Shown here: one piece after another, positions 48,060 to 57,862 of the stretch
How positions within the stretch are numbered: the first letter of the stretch is position 1
How the letters are laid out: the number at the start of each line of letters is the position of its first letter
Origin: Hydrogenophaga sp.
GTDB lineage: Bacteria > Pseudomonadota > Gammaproteobacteria > Burkholderiales > Burkholderiaceae_C
Assembly (NCBI RefSeq): GCF_014773545.1
Contig: NZ_SDDV01000011.1
Span: 1 to 63,742 of the forward strand
Length of the DNA stretch: 63,742 nucleotides
Reading direction: 5' to 3'
Notes under the pieces: model-generated
Seen by the model: only the letters and a program-made list of their open reading frames with translations
Database searches by the model: none
Told to the model about the DNA's origin: nothing
Position numbers and translations under genes: made by a program

Positions 48060-49517
48060 ATGAGCACACTTTTGGTAGGCCCGTTCAACCGCGTCGAAGG
48101 CGACCTCGAAGTCCAGCTCGACGTGCAGCAAGGGCGCGTCGCATCGGCCCAGGTCAACGCCACCATGTACCGGGGTTTCGAGCAGATTTTGCAGGGCAAG
48201 GCGGCGCACGACGCGCTGGTCTACGTGCCGCGCATCTGCGGCATCTGCTCGGTCTCGCAATCGGTGGCAGCGGCGCGCGCGCTGGCCGACCTGGGCGGCA
48301 TCACCATGCCGCCGAACGGCCAACACGCCATCAACCTGATGTTGGCAACCGAAAACCTGGCCGACCATCTGACGCATTTCTACCTGTTTTTCATGCCCGA
48401 CTTCAGTCGCCCGGAGTATGCCGGCCAGCCTTGGCACGCCGAGGCCGTGCGCCGCTTCGCGCCCACGCGCGGCGTTCAGGTGCGCGCGGCCACGCTGGCG
48501 CGCCAGCGCTGGCTGATGCTGCTGGGCACGCTGGGCGGCAAGTGGCCGCACACGCAATCGATCGAGCCCGGCGGCAGCAGCCGCGCCATCGACGCCGCCG
48601 AGCGCATACGCCTGTTGGCGCGCGTGCGCGAGCTGCGCGGTTTTCTGGAACAGGAATTGTTTGCCGCCCCACTGGAAGAGCTGGCCGCATTGCAGACCGA
48701 AGAGGCGCTGTGGGCCTGGCACGAACAAGACCCGCTGGGCGGGGATCTGCGTTTTTTCCTCAGCCTGGTGCGCGCGCTCGGCCTGGGCGCGCTCGGCCCC
48801 GGCCCGGGCCGCTACCTGAGCTATGGCGCCTATGCCCAGCCCGCCGGCGGCTTTGCGCTGCCGGCCGGCGTCTGGCAGGCACAGGCGGGGCGGCTGGACG
48901 ACCTCGATCCGGCTGGCATCAGCGAAGACGCCAGCCGCGCCTGGTTGGCCGATGCTGGCGGCCCACGGCACCCGCTGCAAGGGCAAACCCAGCCGGCCCC
49001 GGACAAGGCCGGCGCCTACAGTTGGAACAAAGCACCGCGCCTGGGCGGCGCCGTGGTCGAATGCGGCGCCATTGCGCGCCAGCTCGCCAGCGCGCAGCCG
49101 CTGCTGCGCGCTGCGGTGGCGCGCCACGGCGGCACGGTGTTCACCCGCGTGCTGGCGCGGCTGGTCGAACTCGCGCGCGTGCTGCCGCTGATGGAGGACT
49201 GGCTGCATGCGCTGCGACCGACCGAGCCTTTTTGCCTCAGCACGCCGTTGCCCGACGAGGGCAGCGGCATCGGGCTGTGCGAAGCCGCGCGCGGCAGCCT
49301 GGGGCATTGGGTGGTGCTGCAGCGCGCGTGCATCGCCAACTACCAGATCGTCGCCCCCACGAGCTGGAATTTCTCCCCGCGCGACGCCAGCGGCACGCCC
49401 GGCGCGCTGGAGCAAGCACTGGTGGGCGCAGCGGTGCACGCGGGCGAACAAACGCCGCTGGCGGTGCAGCACATCGTGCGCTCTTTCGACCCTTGCATGG
49501 TGTGCACGGTGCACTAA
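48060..49517 (+). CDS. hoxC: Regulatory hydrogenase large subunit HoxC
   Basis: Catalytic subunit of the H2 sensor. 485 residues, nickel ligands in RICGIC (Cys60, Cys63) and DPCMVCTVH (Cys479, Cys482). The protein ends exactly at His485, so it lacks the C-terminal extension cleaved in HoxH. Ile62 and Phe110, the bulky residues reported to narrow the gas channel and give oxygen tolerance in the Cupriavidus sensor, are both present at the same positions. It forms the sensory complex with HoxB and HoxJ. Confidence 0.95.
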   Translation: MSTLLVGPFNRVEGDLEVQLDVQQGRVASAQVNATMYRGFEQILQGKAAHDALVYVPRICGICSVSQSVAAARALADLGGITMPPNGQHAINLMLATENLADHLTHFYLFFMPDFSRPEYAGQPWHAEAVRRFAPTRGVQVRAATLARQRWLMLLGTLGGKWPHTQSIEPGGSSRAIDAAERIRLLARVRELRGFLEQELFAAPLEELAALQTEEALWAWHEQDPLGGDLRFFLSLVRALGLGALGPGPGRYLSYGAYAQPAGGFALPAGVWQAQAGRLDDLDPAGISEDASRAWLADAGGPRHPLQGQTQPAPDKAGAYSWNKAPRLGGAVVECGAIARQLASAQPLLRAAVARHGGTVFTRVLARLVELARVLPLMEDWLHALRPTEPFCLSTPLPDEGSGIGLCEAARGSLGHWVVLQRACIANYQIVAPTSWNFSPRDASGTPGALEQALVGAAVHAGEQTPLAVQHIVRSFDPCMVCTVH

Positions 49518-49523
49518 ACCCCC

Positions 49524-50873
49524 ATGAGCAAAGACCGCGCACCCAGTCCGCTGCCTAGTGTTTCGCTGGAGGGAGTGGACGAATCGACCTGGCTGGACGT
49601 GATCCGCAAAATGGACGAGGTCTACACCCGCCTAATCGAAGACGAAGTCGAGTTGGAGCAAAAAAACGCCGAACTCGAACAGTCGCAGCAGTTCATCTTC
49701 AGCGTGCTCAGCTCGATCTCGGACGTGTTGCTGGTGTGCGACGCGCAAGGCAGAATCGAGCAAGCCAATGCGGCCTTGTGCGAACTGCTGGGCCGCAGCG
49801 AGTCTGAGCTGCGCGGCAGCCAGCTCTACGACTGGCTGAGCGACCAGGCCAGCGTGCAGCGCGCGCGCGCGGCCATGGCCAAAACCGATGCACCGCGCGC
49901 CGGCGAGGGCATAGAGCTGCACCTGCGCGACCCGCACGGCCAGCCGGTTTCGGTCGACGCCAACTGCACGCCGCGCCTGAGCAGCAACGGCCGGCGCGTC
50001 GGCACGGTCTGGGTCGGCCGCCCGACCGCCGAGCTCAAGCGCGCCTACCACGAGCTGCGCAGCGCGCACGAGGCCTTGAAACGCACCCAACAACAATTGC
50101 TGCACGCAGAAAAAATGGCTTCGCTCGGGCAATTGGTGGCCGGCGTGGCACACGAGCTGAACAACCCGATCAGCTTTGTGCTAGGCAACGTGCACGCGCT
50201 GCGCAAATACTGTGACCGCCTGCAAACCTATATGGCGGCGCTGCACGCGCACGCCAGCGAAGACGAACTGCAAACGCTGCGCCAGCAACTGCGTGTCGAG
50301 CACCTGCTGGCCGACTTGCCCTCGCTAATCGAAGGCACGCTCGAGGGCGCGCAGCGCACCGCCGACATCGTGCACGGGCTCAAATGCTTCTCGGCCATCG
50401 ACCCGCAAGAACACACGCCGGTCAATCTGGTCGAAGTGGTCGAGCGCGCGATTCACTGGCTGCAAAAAGGCTGCAAGCAGCCGGCCGACCTGCGCTGGCA
50501 GGGCGGCGCGCCTTGCATCGTCGCCGGCAGCGCAGGCCAATTGCAGCAGGTGGTGATGAATCTGCTGAAAAACGCCTTTGACGCCACCGATTCGTGCGCC
50601 GGCGCCTGCGTCTGGGTGTCGCTGGGCTGCGAAGCGGCGCGCGCGCAGCTCGTGGTGCGCGACAACGGGCCCGGCATGGCGCCCGAGCATCTGTTGCGCC
50701 TGTTCGACCCCTTTTTCACCACCAAGCCGGTCGGCAAGGGCACCGGCCTGGGACTCTCGATCAGCCACGGCATCGCCTTGCAACACGGCGGCAGCCTGAG
50801 CGCGCGCAACCACCCTCAGGGCGGGGCCGAATTCACGCTCGAAGTGCCGCTGGCTGACGCTGGCGCAGCCTGA
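49524..50873 (+). CDS. hoxJ: HoxJ, H2-responsive sensor histidine kinase
   Basis: Soluble histidine kinase paired with the regulatory hydrogenase. 449 residues: an N-terminal helical segment (about 20-55), a PAS domain (about 57-170), the His210 phospho-acceptor in VAHELNNPISF and an HATPase domain with LLKNAFDAT, RDNGPGMAPEHLL and GTGLGLSISHGIAL. No transmembrane helix; input comes from the HoxBC dimer. Its last 58 bases overlap the convergent mrdA gene. Confidence 0.93.
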   Translation: MSKDRAPSPLPSVSLEGVDESTWLDVIRKMDEVYTRLIEDEVELEQKNAELEQSQQFIFSVLSSISDVLLVCDAQGRIEQANAALCELLGRSESELRGSQLYDWLSDQASVQRARAAMAKTDAPRAGEGIELHLRDPHGQPVSVDANCTPRLSSNGRRVGTVWVGRPTAELKRAYHELRSAHEALKRTQQQLLHAEKMASLGQLVAGVAHELNNPISFVLGNVHALRKYCDRLQTYMAALHAHASEDELQTLRQQLRVEHLLADLPSLIEGTLEGAQRTADIVHGLKCFSAIDPQEHTPVNLVEVVERAIHWLQKGCKQPADLRWQGGAPCIVAGSAGQLQQVVMNLLKNAFDATDSCAGACVWVSLGCEAARAQLVVRDNGPGMAPEHLLRLFDPFFTTKPVGKGTGLGLSISHGIALQHGGSLSARNHPQGGAEFTLEVPLADAGAA

Positions 50874-52840
50874 ACCGGTGCGCCCGCCAGGTCTGGTGGC
50901 GGCCAGGGCATTTGACTGGCGATCAAGGGCGTGCCGATGGGAGCGCTCGCCAGCCCTTGTCGCAGCGCTTGCATGTCTTGCGCGTTCGGGTGCTGGTCCA
51001 ACAGCAAGTAGTCGAACACGCGGCGTGCAATCGGTGCCGCGTGCGCAGCACCAAAGCCGGCGTTTTCCACCACCACTGCCAGCGCCACCCGGGGGTTTTC
51101 CAATGGGGCGAACGCGACGTAGAGCGAATGGTTGCGCTGGTGCTCTTGCAGGCGGCGCGCGTCGTAGCGCTCGGTCTGGGCAATGGTGACCGCCTGCGCG
51201 GTGCCGGTTTTGCCGCCGCTGGCGTAAGCCGCGCCGGCGAACACGCGCGCGGCCGTACCCTCGGTGGTGCTGGCGTGCATGGCGCTCAGGATCTCGGCCA
51301 GGTGCTCGGACCGATAGCCCAGATCGACCGGCGGCGCGACAAGGGGTGCGCGGCGCTCCCCGCTCGTCCCGGTCTCGATCGCCAGGCCCAGCCTGGGCCG
51401 GTGTGCGACGCCGGCGTTGGCCAGCGTGGCCATGGCGCGCGCCAGTTGCAGCATGGTAAAGCTGTTGTAACCCTGCCCGATGCCCAGCGAGATGGTTTCG
51501 CCGACAAACCAGCGCTGCTGCTGCGGGCGTCGAAAAGCACCACGCTTCCAGGCGCGGCTGGGCAGCACGCCGCGCGCTTCGCCCACCAGGTCGATGCCGC
51601 TGAGCTGGCCAAACCCCAGCGGCAACATAAAGTCGTGGATCGCATCGACGCCCATTTCGTGCGCCAGGGTGTAGTAGTAGACGTTGCTGGAGTTGACGAT
51701 GCTGCGCCGCAGATTGACGCGGCCCAGATTTTTGTCGCCATGGCTGCGAAAACGGTGCGTGCCCAGCATCCAAAAGCCGGGGTCATTGATCTCGGTTTCA
51801 GCGCTGCGCAGACCCAACTCCAGCGCCGCCAAGCCCATGAAGGGCTTGTAGGTCGAGCCCGGCGGGTAGGTGCCGCGCAGGGCGCGGTTGAACAGCGGCC
51901 GGTCGATCGACTCGTTGAGCGCGCGCCAGCTCTCCACGTCGATGCCGTCGACGAACAAGTTGGGGTCGAAGGTGGGCATGCTGACAAAGGCCAGCACCTC
52001 GCCGTTGCGCGGATCGATCGCCACCAGGGCACCGCGGCGGGTGCCAAACATCTCTTCGATCAAAGCTTGCAAGCGGATGTCTATCGTCAAAATGACGTTG
52101 TTGCCCGGCTGCGGCGCTGTGTTGGCGAGCATGCGCACGGCGCGTCCACCGGCCGTGGTCTCGACCCGCTCGTACCCGGTCACTCCGTGCAGCACCGATT
52201 CAAAGCTTTGCTCGATACCCGTTCTGCCGATGTGATCGGTGCCGCGGTAGTTGGCCCGCACCTGCTGCGGCCACTCGGCCATGCGCTCTTTGTCGCGCTG
52301 GTTGATGCGGGCGATGTAGCCCAGCACGTGGCTGGCCGTCGCGCCCAGCGGGTAGTGGCGAATCAGGCGCGCGCGCACCTCGACGCCGGGAAAGCGAAAA
52401 CGCTGCGCCGCAAAGCGTGCCACTTCAACTTCCGTCAAACGGCTGCGAATCGGCAGCGAATCAAAACGGTGCGACTCTTGCAACAGCCGACGAAAGCGCC
52501 GCTGATCCAAGGGCGAGATCGGCAGCAACTCGCCCAGCGCGGCCAGGGTGGCATCCAGGTCGGGCACCCGCGCCGGCGTGATCTCTAGCGTGTAAGCCGC
52601 ATAATTGCTAGCAAGCAAGCGCCCGTGGCGGTCCAGAATCTGTCCGCGCTGCGGCGGCAGCGGCAGCACCGCGGTGCGATTGCTCTCTGCTTGCAAGCGC
52701 AATTCGTCGTGCTTGAGCACCTGCAAATAGACCATGCGCGCGGCCAGCAGACCGAACGCGAACAGCAGCGCCAGCAGCGCCAGCAGCACCCGGGTGCGAA
52801 AGCGCGCCAGCTCGGTATCGACGTTTCTGATTTCGGTCAT
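50816..52840 (-). CDS. mrdA: Penicillin-binding protein 2 (elongation transpeptidase)
   Basis: Transpeptidase of the elongasome, cross-linking peptidoglycan in lateral cell-wall growth. One N-terminal membrane helix (FRTRVLLALLALLFAFGLLAA), a non-catalytic dimerisation domain and the transpeptidase part with the acylation Ser in PPGSTYKP, the SSN motif (VNSSNVYYY) and KTGT (GGKTGTAQ). The 674-residue protein has a Pro/Ala-rich tail which overlaps, on the opposite strand, the end of hoxJ by 58 bases. Part of the mreBCD-mrdA cluster on the minus strand. Confidence 0.95.
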   Translation of the reverse strand: MTEIRNVDTELARFRTRVLLALLALLFAFGLLAARMVYLQVLKHDELRLQAESNRTAVLPLPPQRGQILDRHGRLLASNYAAYTLEITPARVPDLDATLAALGELLPISPLDQRRFRRLLQESHRFDSLPIRSRLTEVEVARFAAQRFRFPGVEVRARLIRHYPLGATASHVLGYIARINQRDKERMAEWPQQVRANYRGTDHIGRTGIEQSFESVLHGVTGYERVETTAGGRAVRMLANTAPQPGNNVILTIDIRLQALIEEMFGTRRGALVAIDPRNGEVLAFVSMPTFDPNLFVDGIDVESWRALNESIDRPLFNRALRGTYPPGSTYKPFMGLAALELGLRSAETEINDPGFWMLGTHRFRSHGDKNLGRVNLRRSIVNSSNVYYYTLAHEMGVDAIHDFMLPLGFGQLSGIDLVGEARGVLPSRAWKRGAFRRPQQQRWFVGETISLGIGQGYNSFTMLQLARAMATLANAGVAHRPRLGLAIETGTSGERRAPLVAPPVDLGYRSEHLAEILSAMHASTTEGTAARVFAGAAYASGGKTGTAQAVTIAQTERYDARRLQEHQRNHSLYVAFAPLENPRVALAVVVENAGFGAAHAAPIARRVFDYLLLDQHPNAQDMQALRQGLASAPIGTPLIASQMPWPPPDLAGAPVQAAPASASGTSSVNSAPP

Positions 52841-52865
52841 GCGAGGGCGTCACCAGCGCAGCGGG

Positions 52866-53396
52866 TCACAGTGGCCGGTTCTCGTCTGGATCGTGGGCGC
52901 GGCGCTGCGGCGCCAGCAGCAACACGCTAAGCAGTGGCCACAGCGCCGCCTGCAGCACCGGTGCCAGCAGGTAGGACCAATCGGGCAAGGTCGCACCCCC
53001 TATCAGCCGCACCAGCAGCTCTAGCAGGTGCACCGCGACGAACAGCGGAAATAACTGCAAGGCCTGGGTAAAAATCGGAAACCAGAGCAGGCGTCGGTGC
53101 AGAAAAACCGCGAAGTAGCCCAACACGGTGTAGGCCAGCGCGTGCTGGCCGAGCAAGGCGCCTTGCTGCACGTCCATCAGCAGACCAAAGACAAAGGCCA
53201 CGCCGACACCAATGCGGCGCGGCTGGTGCATGCTCCAGAACACCAGCACGACGGCCAGCAGATCGGGCAGCCAGGCCGCACGGCCGGCGCCACCGATGTT
53301 GAGCAGCATGCCAAGCAGCAGCGCGCCCAGCAGGCTAAGCCAGATGAAGACCGCGTTGGCGGGCAGAAGCAGAGGTTGCCCCGGGCGCATGATCAT
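52866..53396 (-). CDS. mreD: Rod-shape-determining protein MreD
   Basis: Membrane protein of the elongasome, 176 residues, about five to six hydrophobic segments (FIWLSLLGALLLGMLLNIG, LLAVVLVFWSMH, RRIGVGVAFVFGLLMDVQQG). Overlaps mreC by four bases and precedes mrdA by 25 bases. The VGVAFVFGLLMDV core is characteristic. Confidence 0.92.
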   Translation of the reverse strand: MIMRPGQPLLLPANAVFIWLSLLGALLLGMLLNIGGAGRAAWLPDLLAVVLVFWSMHQPRRIGVGVAFVFGLLMDVQQGALLGQHALAYTVLGYFAVFLHRRLLWFPIFTQALQLFPLFVAVHLLELLVRLIGGATLPDWSYLLAPVLQAALWPLLSVLLLAPQRRAHDPDENRPL

Positions 53397-54328
53397 GGCG
53401 TGCGGCCCCCCACGGCGGACGGCGCGTGCGCTGCGGGAGCGATCTGGGGCTCAGGCGAGAGCGACGGCAGCGACGATCCGACCGGTTGCAGCACCAGCAC
53501 GTGCAGCGCACCCTGCATGCGCGCCAGCGGGTCGGCCGTGATGCGGGCAAACGCTGCCGTGGCCTGGTAGTCCACCTGCGTCACCCGCGCCACCGGCAGG
53601 CCGGGCGGGTAAATACCATCGACGCCGCTGGTGGTCAGCAAATCGCCCACGGCCACGTCGGCACTGGCAAGGGTGTAGCGCAACTCCAACCCGTCGCCCT
53701 GCGTCCCGGCCCGACCGTAAGCGACGCTGCGCAAACCGCTGCGCAGATTGAGCACCGGAATCGCCTGCTCGCGGTCGATCAACAAGCTGACCTCGGAGAC
53801 CATCGGATACACACGCGTGACCTGGCCCAGCACGCCGTTCTCATCGATCACCGGCGAGCCAAGCACAACGCCGTGCAACTGACCGCGGTCGATCACCACC
53901 TTGCGCGAGAACGGATCGGCGCTGTCGTACAAGACCTGAGCGCCCTGTGCCGGGGTGCTGATGCGCTCGCGCATGGCCAGCAATTGGCGCAGGTGCTGGT
54001 TCTCCCACTGGAGCTGCTCGAGCTGCAAGGCGTTTGCGGCCTGTGCTGCCAACCGCATCAGCGCCTGGTTTTCGTTCTGCTGCGTCTGCTGCAACGAACT
54101 GAAATAAACGCCTGCCTGTGCGAGCGCCCGCACCGGTTGCAGCACCAGCCACTGCAGCGGATACAGGGCACTCGCCAGCGTGGCGCGCACGGGCTGGGCA
54201 AACTGCCAGCGCAAGTCAGCCATCATCAAAAACACGGCCAAGGCGCCCAGCAGCAACAGTTTTGACAGGGCCGACGGCCCTTGCTTGAAAAAGGGCGGTG
54301 GGCTGCGGTCCAAGGTGCCCAAAGGCAT
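53393..54328 (-). CDS. mreC: Rod-shape-determining protein MreC
   Basis: Bitopic periplasmic protein that positions and activates PBP2. 311 residues, with a hydrophobic N-terminal helix ([16 protein letters not shown]), a coiled coil (about residues 75-120), and the periplasmic beta-barrel domains ([42 protein letters not shown]). The C-terminal tail is low complexity. Between mreB and mreD in the conventional order. Confidence 0.95.
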   Translation of the reverse strand: MPLGTLDRSPPPFFKQGPSALSKLLLLGALAVFLMMADLRWQFAQPVRATLASALYPLQWLVLQPVRALAQAGVYFSSLQQTQQNENQALMRLAAQAANALQLEQLQWENQHLRQLLAMRERISTPAQGAQVLYDSADPFSRKVVIDRGQLHGVVLGSPVIDENGVLGQVTRVYPMVSEVSLLIDREQAIPVLNLRSGLRSVAYGRAGTQGDGLELRYTLASADVAVGDLLTTSGVDGIYPPGLPVARVTQVDYQATAAFARITADPLARMQGALHVLVLQPVGSSLPSLSPEPQIAPAAHAPSAVGGRTP

Positions 54329-54367
54329 GAGAGTCGGGCTCGAGGTGGCCGCGAACCGGCACCGGGC

Positions 54368-55492
<1,125 letters not shown>

Positions 55493-55675
55493 TCACCGCC
55501 GAAGCAGGGAAGACCGTTGAGCGCGGGTATTGCCGCTAAACAGCCGATAATACCGCAAGCCCTGCGCCCAACTGCATCGATCATCCAGCCAAAGCCTTGC
55601 TTTACAAGCCGTTTCAGCGTCCTTGCGGCCCGCCGGGCAGAACCACCCGCGCCGCCGCATCAAGCTCTACCAGAC

Positions 55676-55975
55676 ATGTCCCTCACCCAGTCCGATCTCG
55701 GGCGCATCGCCAAACTGGCGCGCCTGGATCTCTCGCCCACCCAGAGTCAACGCTTGCTGTGCGAGCTCAACGGTTTTTTTGATCTGGTCGAGCAGATGAA
55801 CGCGGTCGACACCAGCGGCGTGGCACCGCTGGCGCACCCCACCGCCGTGATCGACTGCGTGAGCCTGCGTCTGCGCCCCGACGTGGTCAGCGAGCCCGAC
55901 CAGCGCGAAGCCAACCAGAAAAGTGCCCCTGCCGTCGAGAGCGGCCTGTTTTTGGTGCCCAAGGTGATCGAATGA
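55676..55975 (+). CDS. gatC: Glutamyl-tRNA(Gln)/Asp-tRNA(Asn) amidotransferase subunit C
   Basis: Small subunit of the GatCAB amidotransferase, linking the GatA and GatB subunits. 99 residues; [21 protein letters not shown] and the VAPLAHP motif followed by LRPD. Overlaps gatA by four bases. Start ATG at 55676 opens [10 protein letters not shown]. Confidence 0.93.
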   Translation: MSLTQSDLGRIAKLARLDLSPTQSQRLLCELNGFFDLVEQMNAVDTSGVAPLAHPTAVIDCVSLRLRPDVVSEPDQREANQKSAPAVESGLFLVPKVIE

Positions 55976-57462
55976 ACGACCTGCACCAACTGGGCGTGGC
56001 CGAACTGGCCGCTGCTATTCGCCACAAAAAAACCTCCAGCGTCGAAGCCGCGCAGCACCTGCTGGCGCGCGCCCGCCAGCACGCCAGCCTGGGCGCCTAC
56101 CTCGCCTTCAACGAAGACCTGAGCCTGGCCCAGGCGAAGGCCGCCGACGCGCGCGTGGCCGCGGGCGAATGCGGCCCGCTGCTGGGCGTGCCGCTGGCGC
56201 ACAAAGACATCTTCGTCACCCAGGGCCTTCCCACCACCGCCGGCTCGAAGATGCTGCAGGGATACCAGAGCCCGTTCGATGCCACCGTGGTGTCGAAATT
56301 GGCGGCGGCCGGCGCCGTGACCCTGGGCAAGCTCAATTGCGACGAGTTCGCCATGGGCAGCAGCAACGAGAACTCAGCCTTCGGCGTGGCCCGCAACCCC
56401 TGGGACACGCAGCGCGTACCGGGCGGTTCTTCGGGCGGTTCGGCGGTGGCGGTGGCCGCGCGCCTGGCACCCGCGGCCACCGGCACCGACACCGGCGGCT
56501 CCATTCGCCAGCCCGCCAGCTTCACCGGCATCACCGGCATCAAACCCACCTACGGCCGCTGCTCGCGTTACGGCATGGTGGCCTTCGCCTCCAGCCTGGA
56601 CCAGGCCGGCCCGATGGCGCGCAGCGCCGCCGACTGCGCCACGCTGCTGAGCGTGATGGCCGGCCCCGACATTGACCGCGATTCCACCAGCCTGGACTCG
56701 CCCGAAGAGGACTACACGCGCCTGCTCGGGAAACCGCGTGAGGGTGCAAGCGCTGCCCAGCCGCTCAAGGGCTTGCGCATCGGTTTGCCGAAAGAGTTCT
56801 TTGGTGCAGGCTGTGCGCCGGACGTGCTGGCCGCCGTGCGCGCCGCGTTGTCCGAATATGAAAAGCTGGGCGCCACGCTGGTCGACATCTCGCTGCCGCG
56901 CACCGAGCTGTCGATTCCCGTCTACTACGTCATCGCCCCGGCCGAAGCCTCGTCGAACCTGAGCCGTTTCGACGGCGTGAAGTTCGGCCACCGCGCGGCG
57001 CAGTACGACAACCTGACCGAGATGTACAAGAAGTCGCGCAGCGAGGGCTTTGGCCCCGAGGTGCAGCGCCGCATCATGATAGGCACCTATGTGCTGAGCC
57101 ACGGCTATTACGACGCCTACTACCTGAAGGCGCAGCAGATCCGCCGCCTGATCGCGCAGGATTTCCAGCAGGCCTTCACCCAGTGCGACCTGATCGCCGG
57201 CCCGGCCGCACCCACGGTGGCCTGGAAGATAGGCGAGAAGAGCGACGACCCGGTGGCCAACTACCTGGCCGACATCTACACCCTGCCCGCCTCGCTGGCC
57301 GGCCTGCCCGGCATGAGCGTGCCGGCCGGCTTTGGCGCGGGCCATCTGCCGGTCGGCCTGCAACTGATCGGCAAGCACTTGCGCGAAGCCGAACTGCTGC
57401 AAACGGCCGATGCGTTCCAGCGCGCGACCGACTGGCACCTGTTGACGCCGCAGGGCTATTGA
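55972..57462 (+). CDS. gatA: Amidotransferase subunit A (glutaminase/amidase)
   Basis: Amidase subunit that releases ammonia from glutamine to convert misacylated Glu-tRNA(Gln) or Asp-tRNA(Asn). 496 residues with the amidase-signature triad: Lys in LAHKDIF, the cis-Ser in [13 protein letters not shown], and [11 protein letters not shown] with the nucleophilic Ser. It overlaps gatC. The next gene starts one base after its stop, but that gene is not gatB: a foreign cassette has been placed here. Confidence 0.97.
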   Translation: MNDLHQLGVAELAAAIRHKKTSSVEAAQHLLARARQHASLGAYLAFNEDLSLAQAKAADARVAAGECGPLLGVPLAHKDIFVTQGLPTTAGSKMLQGYQSPFDATVVSKLAAAGAVTLGKLNCDEFAMGSSNENSAFGVARNPWDTQRVPGGSSGGSAVAVAARLAPAATGTDTGGSIRQPASFTGITGIKPTYGRCSRYGMVAFASSLDQAGPMARSAADCATLLSVMAGPDIDRDSTSLDSPEEDYTRLLGKPREGASAAQPLKGLRIGLPKEFFGAGCAPDVLAAVRAALSEYEKLGATLVDISLPRTELSIPVYYVIAPAEASSNLSRFDGVKFGHRAAQYDNLTEMYKKSRSEGFGPEVQRRIMIGTYVLSHGYYDAYYLKAQQIRRLIAQDFQQAFTQCDLIAGPAAPTVAWKIGEKSDDPVANYLADIYTLPASLAGLPGMSVPAGFGAGHLPVGLQLIGKHLREAELLQTADAFQRATDWHLLTPQGY

Positions 57463-57463
57463 T

Positions 57464-57862
57464 ATGCATGACTACGCGGACGCAGCCGAACGTCATTTCT
57501 TGAGTGCGGATGCAGTGCACTCAGAGCATCCGGCGACTGCAAGTCATTGTTACGGAATCGCTGCGGAGTGCGTGCTAAAGGCGTTGATGAGCAATCTCCA
57601 ACCGCAAGTAAATCGAGTATCGCGAAATCACATCGGCGCTAGCTTGTGGGCCGAGTTCGCGAACCATCAAGTACTACAAACGCATCCCAGCCGTGTCGCT
57701 GCAGCCACCAAACATCAAGGTGGATTTTCTGGATGGGACGTGGGGCAGCGCTACTTGAATCGGGCGCGTCCGGAGTTCGCCGCTGCTGCGGTTGCGACAC
57801 ACCAAAAAAGCGCGCGAGGTTTGTTGGGACTGTTGCAGTTGGTTCAGAGGGGATTGGCATGA
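57464..57862 (+). CDS. HEPN-like protein, first gene of the inserted cassette
   Basis: A 132-residue helical protein. DYADAAERHFLSAD and ATASHCYGIAAECVLKALM resemble the first two helices of HEPN-domain proteins. The segment R51-VSRN-H56 fits the HEPN catalytic Rx4-6H ribonuclease signature, and GWDVGQRYLNRAR (W91-R101) resembles the conserved C-terminal helix. HEPN proteins are often toxins or RNases in defence systems. It starts one base after the gatA stop codon and its own stop overlaps the next gene (ATGA). Whether it is an active nuclease cannot be told: no experiment or homology search is available. GC content is visibly lower than in the gat genes. Confidence 0.55.
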   Translation: MHDYADAAERHFLSADAVHSEHPATASHCYGIAAECVLKALMSNLQPQVNRVSRNHIGASLWAEFANHQVLQTHPSRVAAATKHQGGFSGWDVGQRYLNRARPEFAAAAVATHQKSARGLLGLLQLVQRGLA

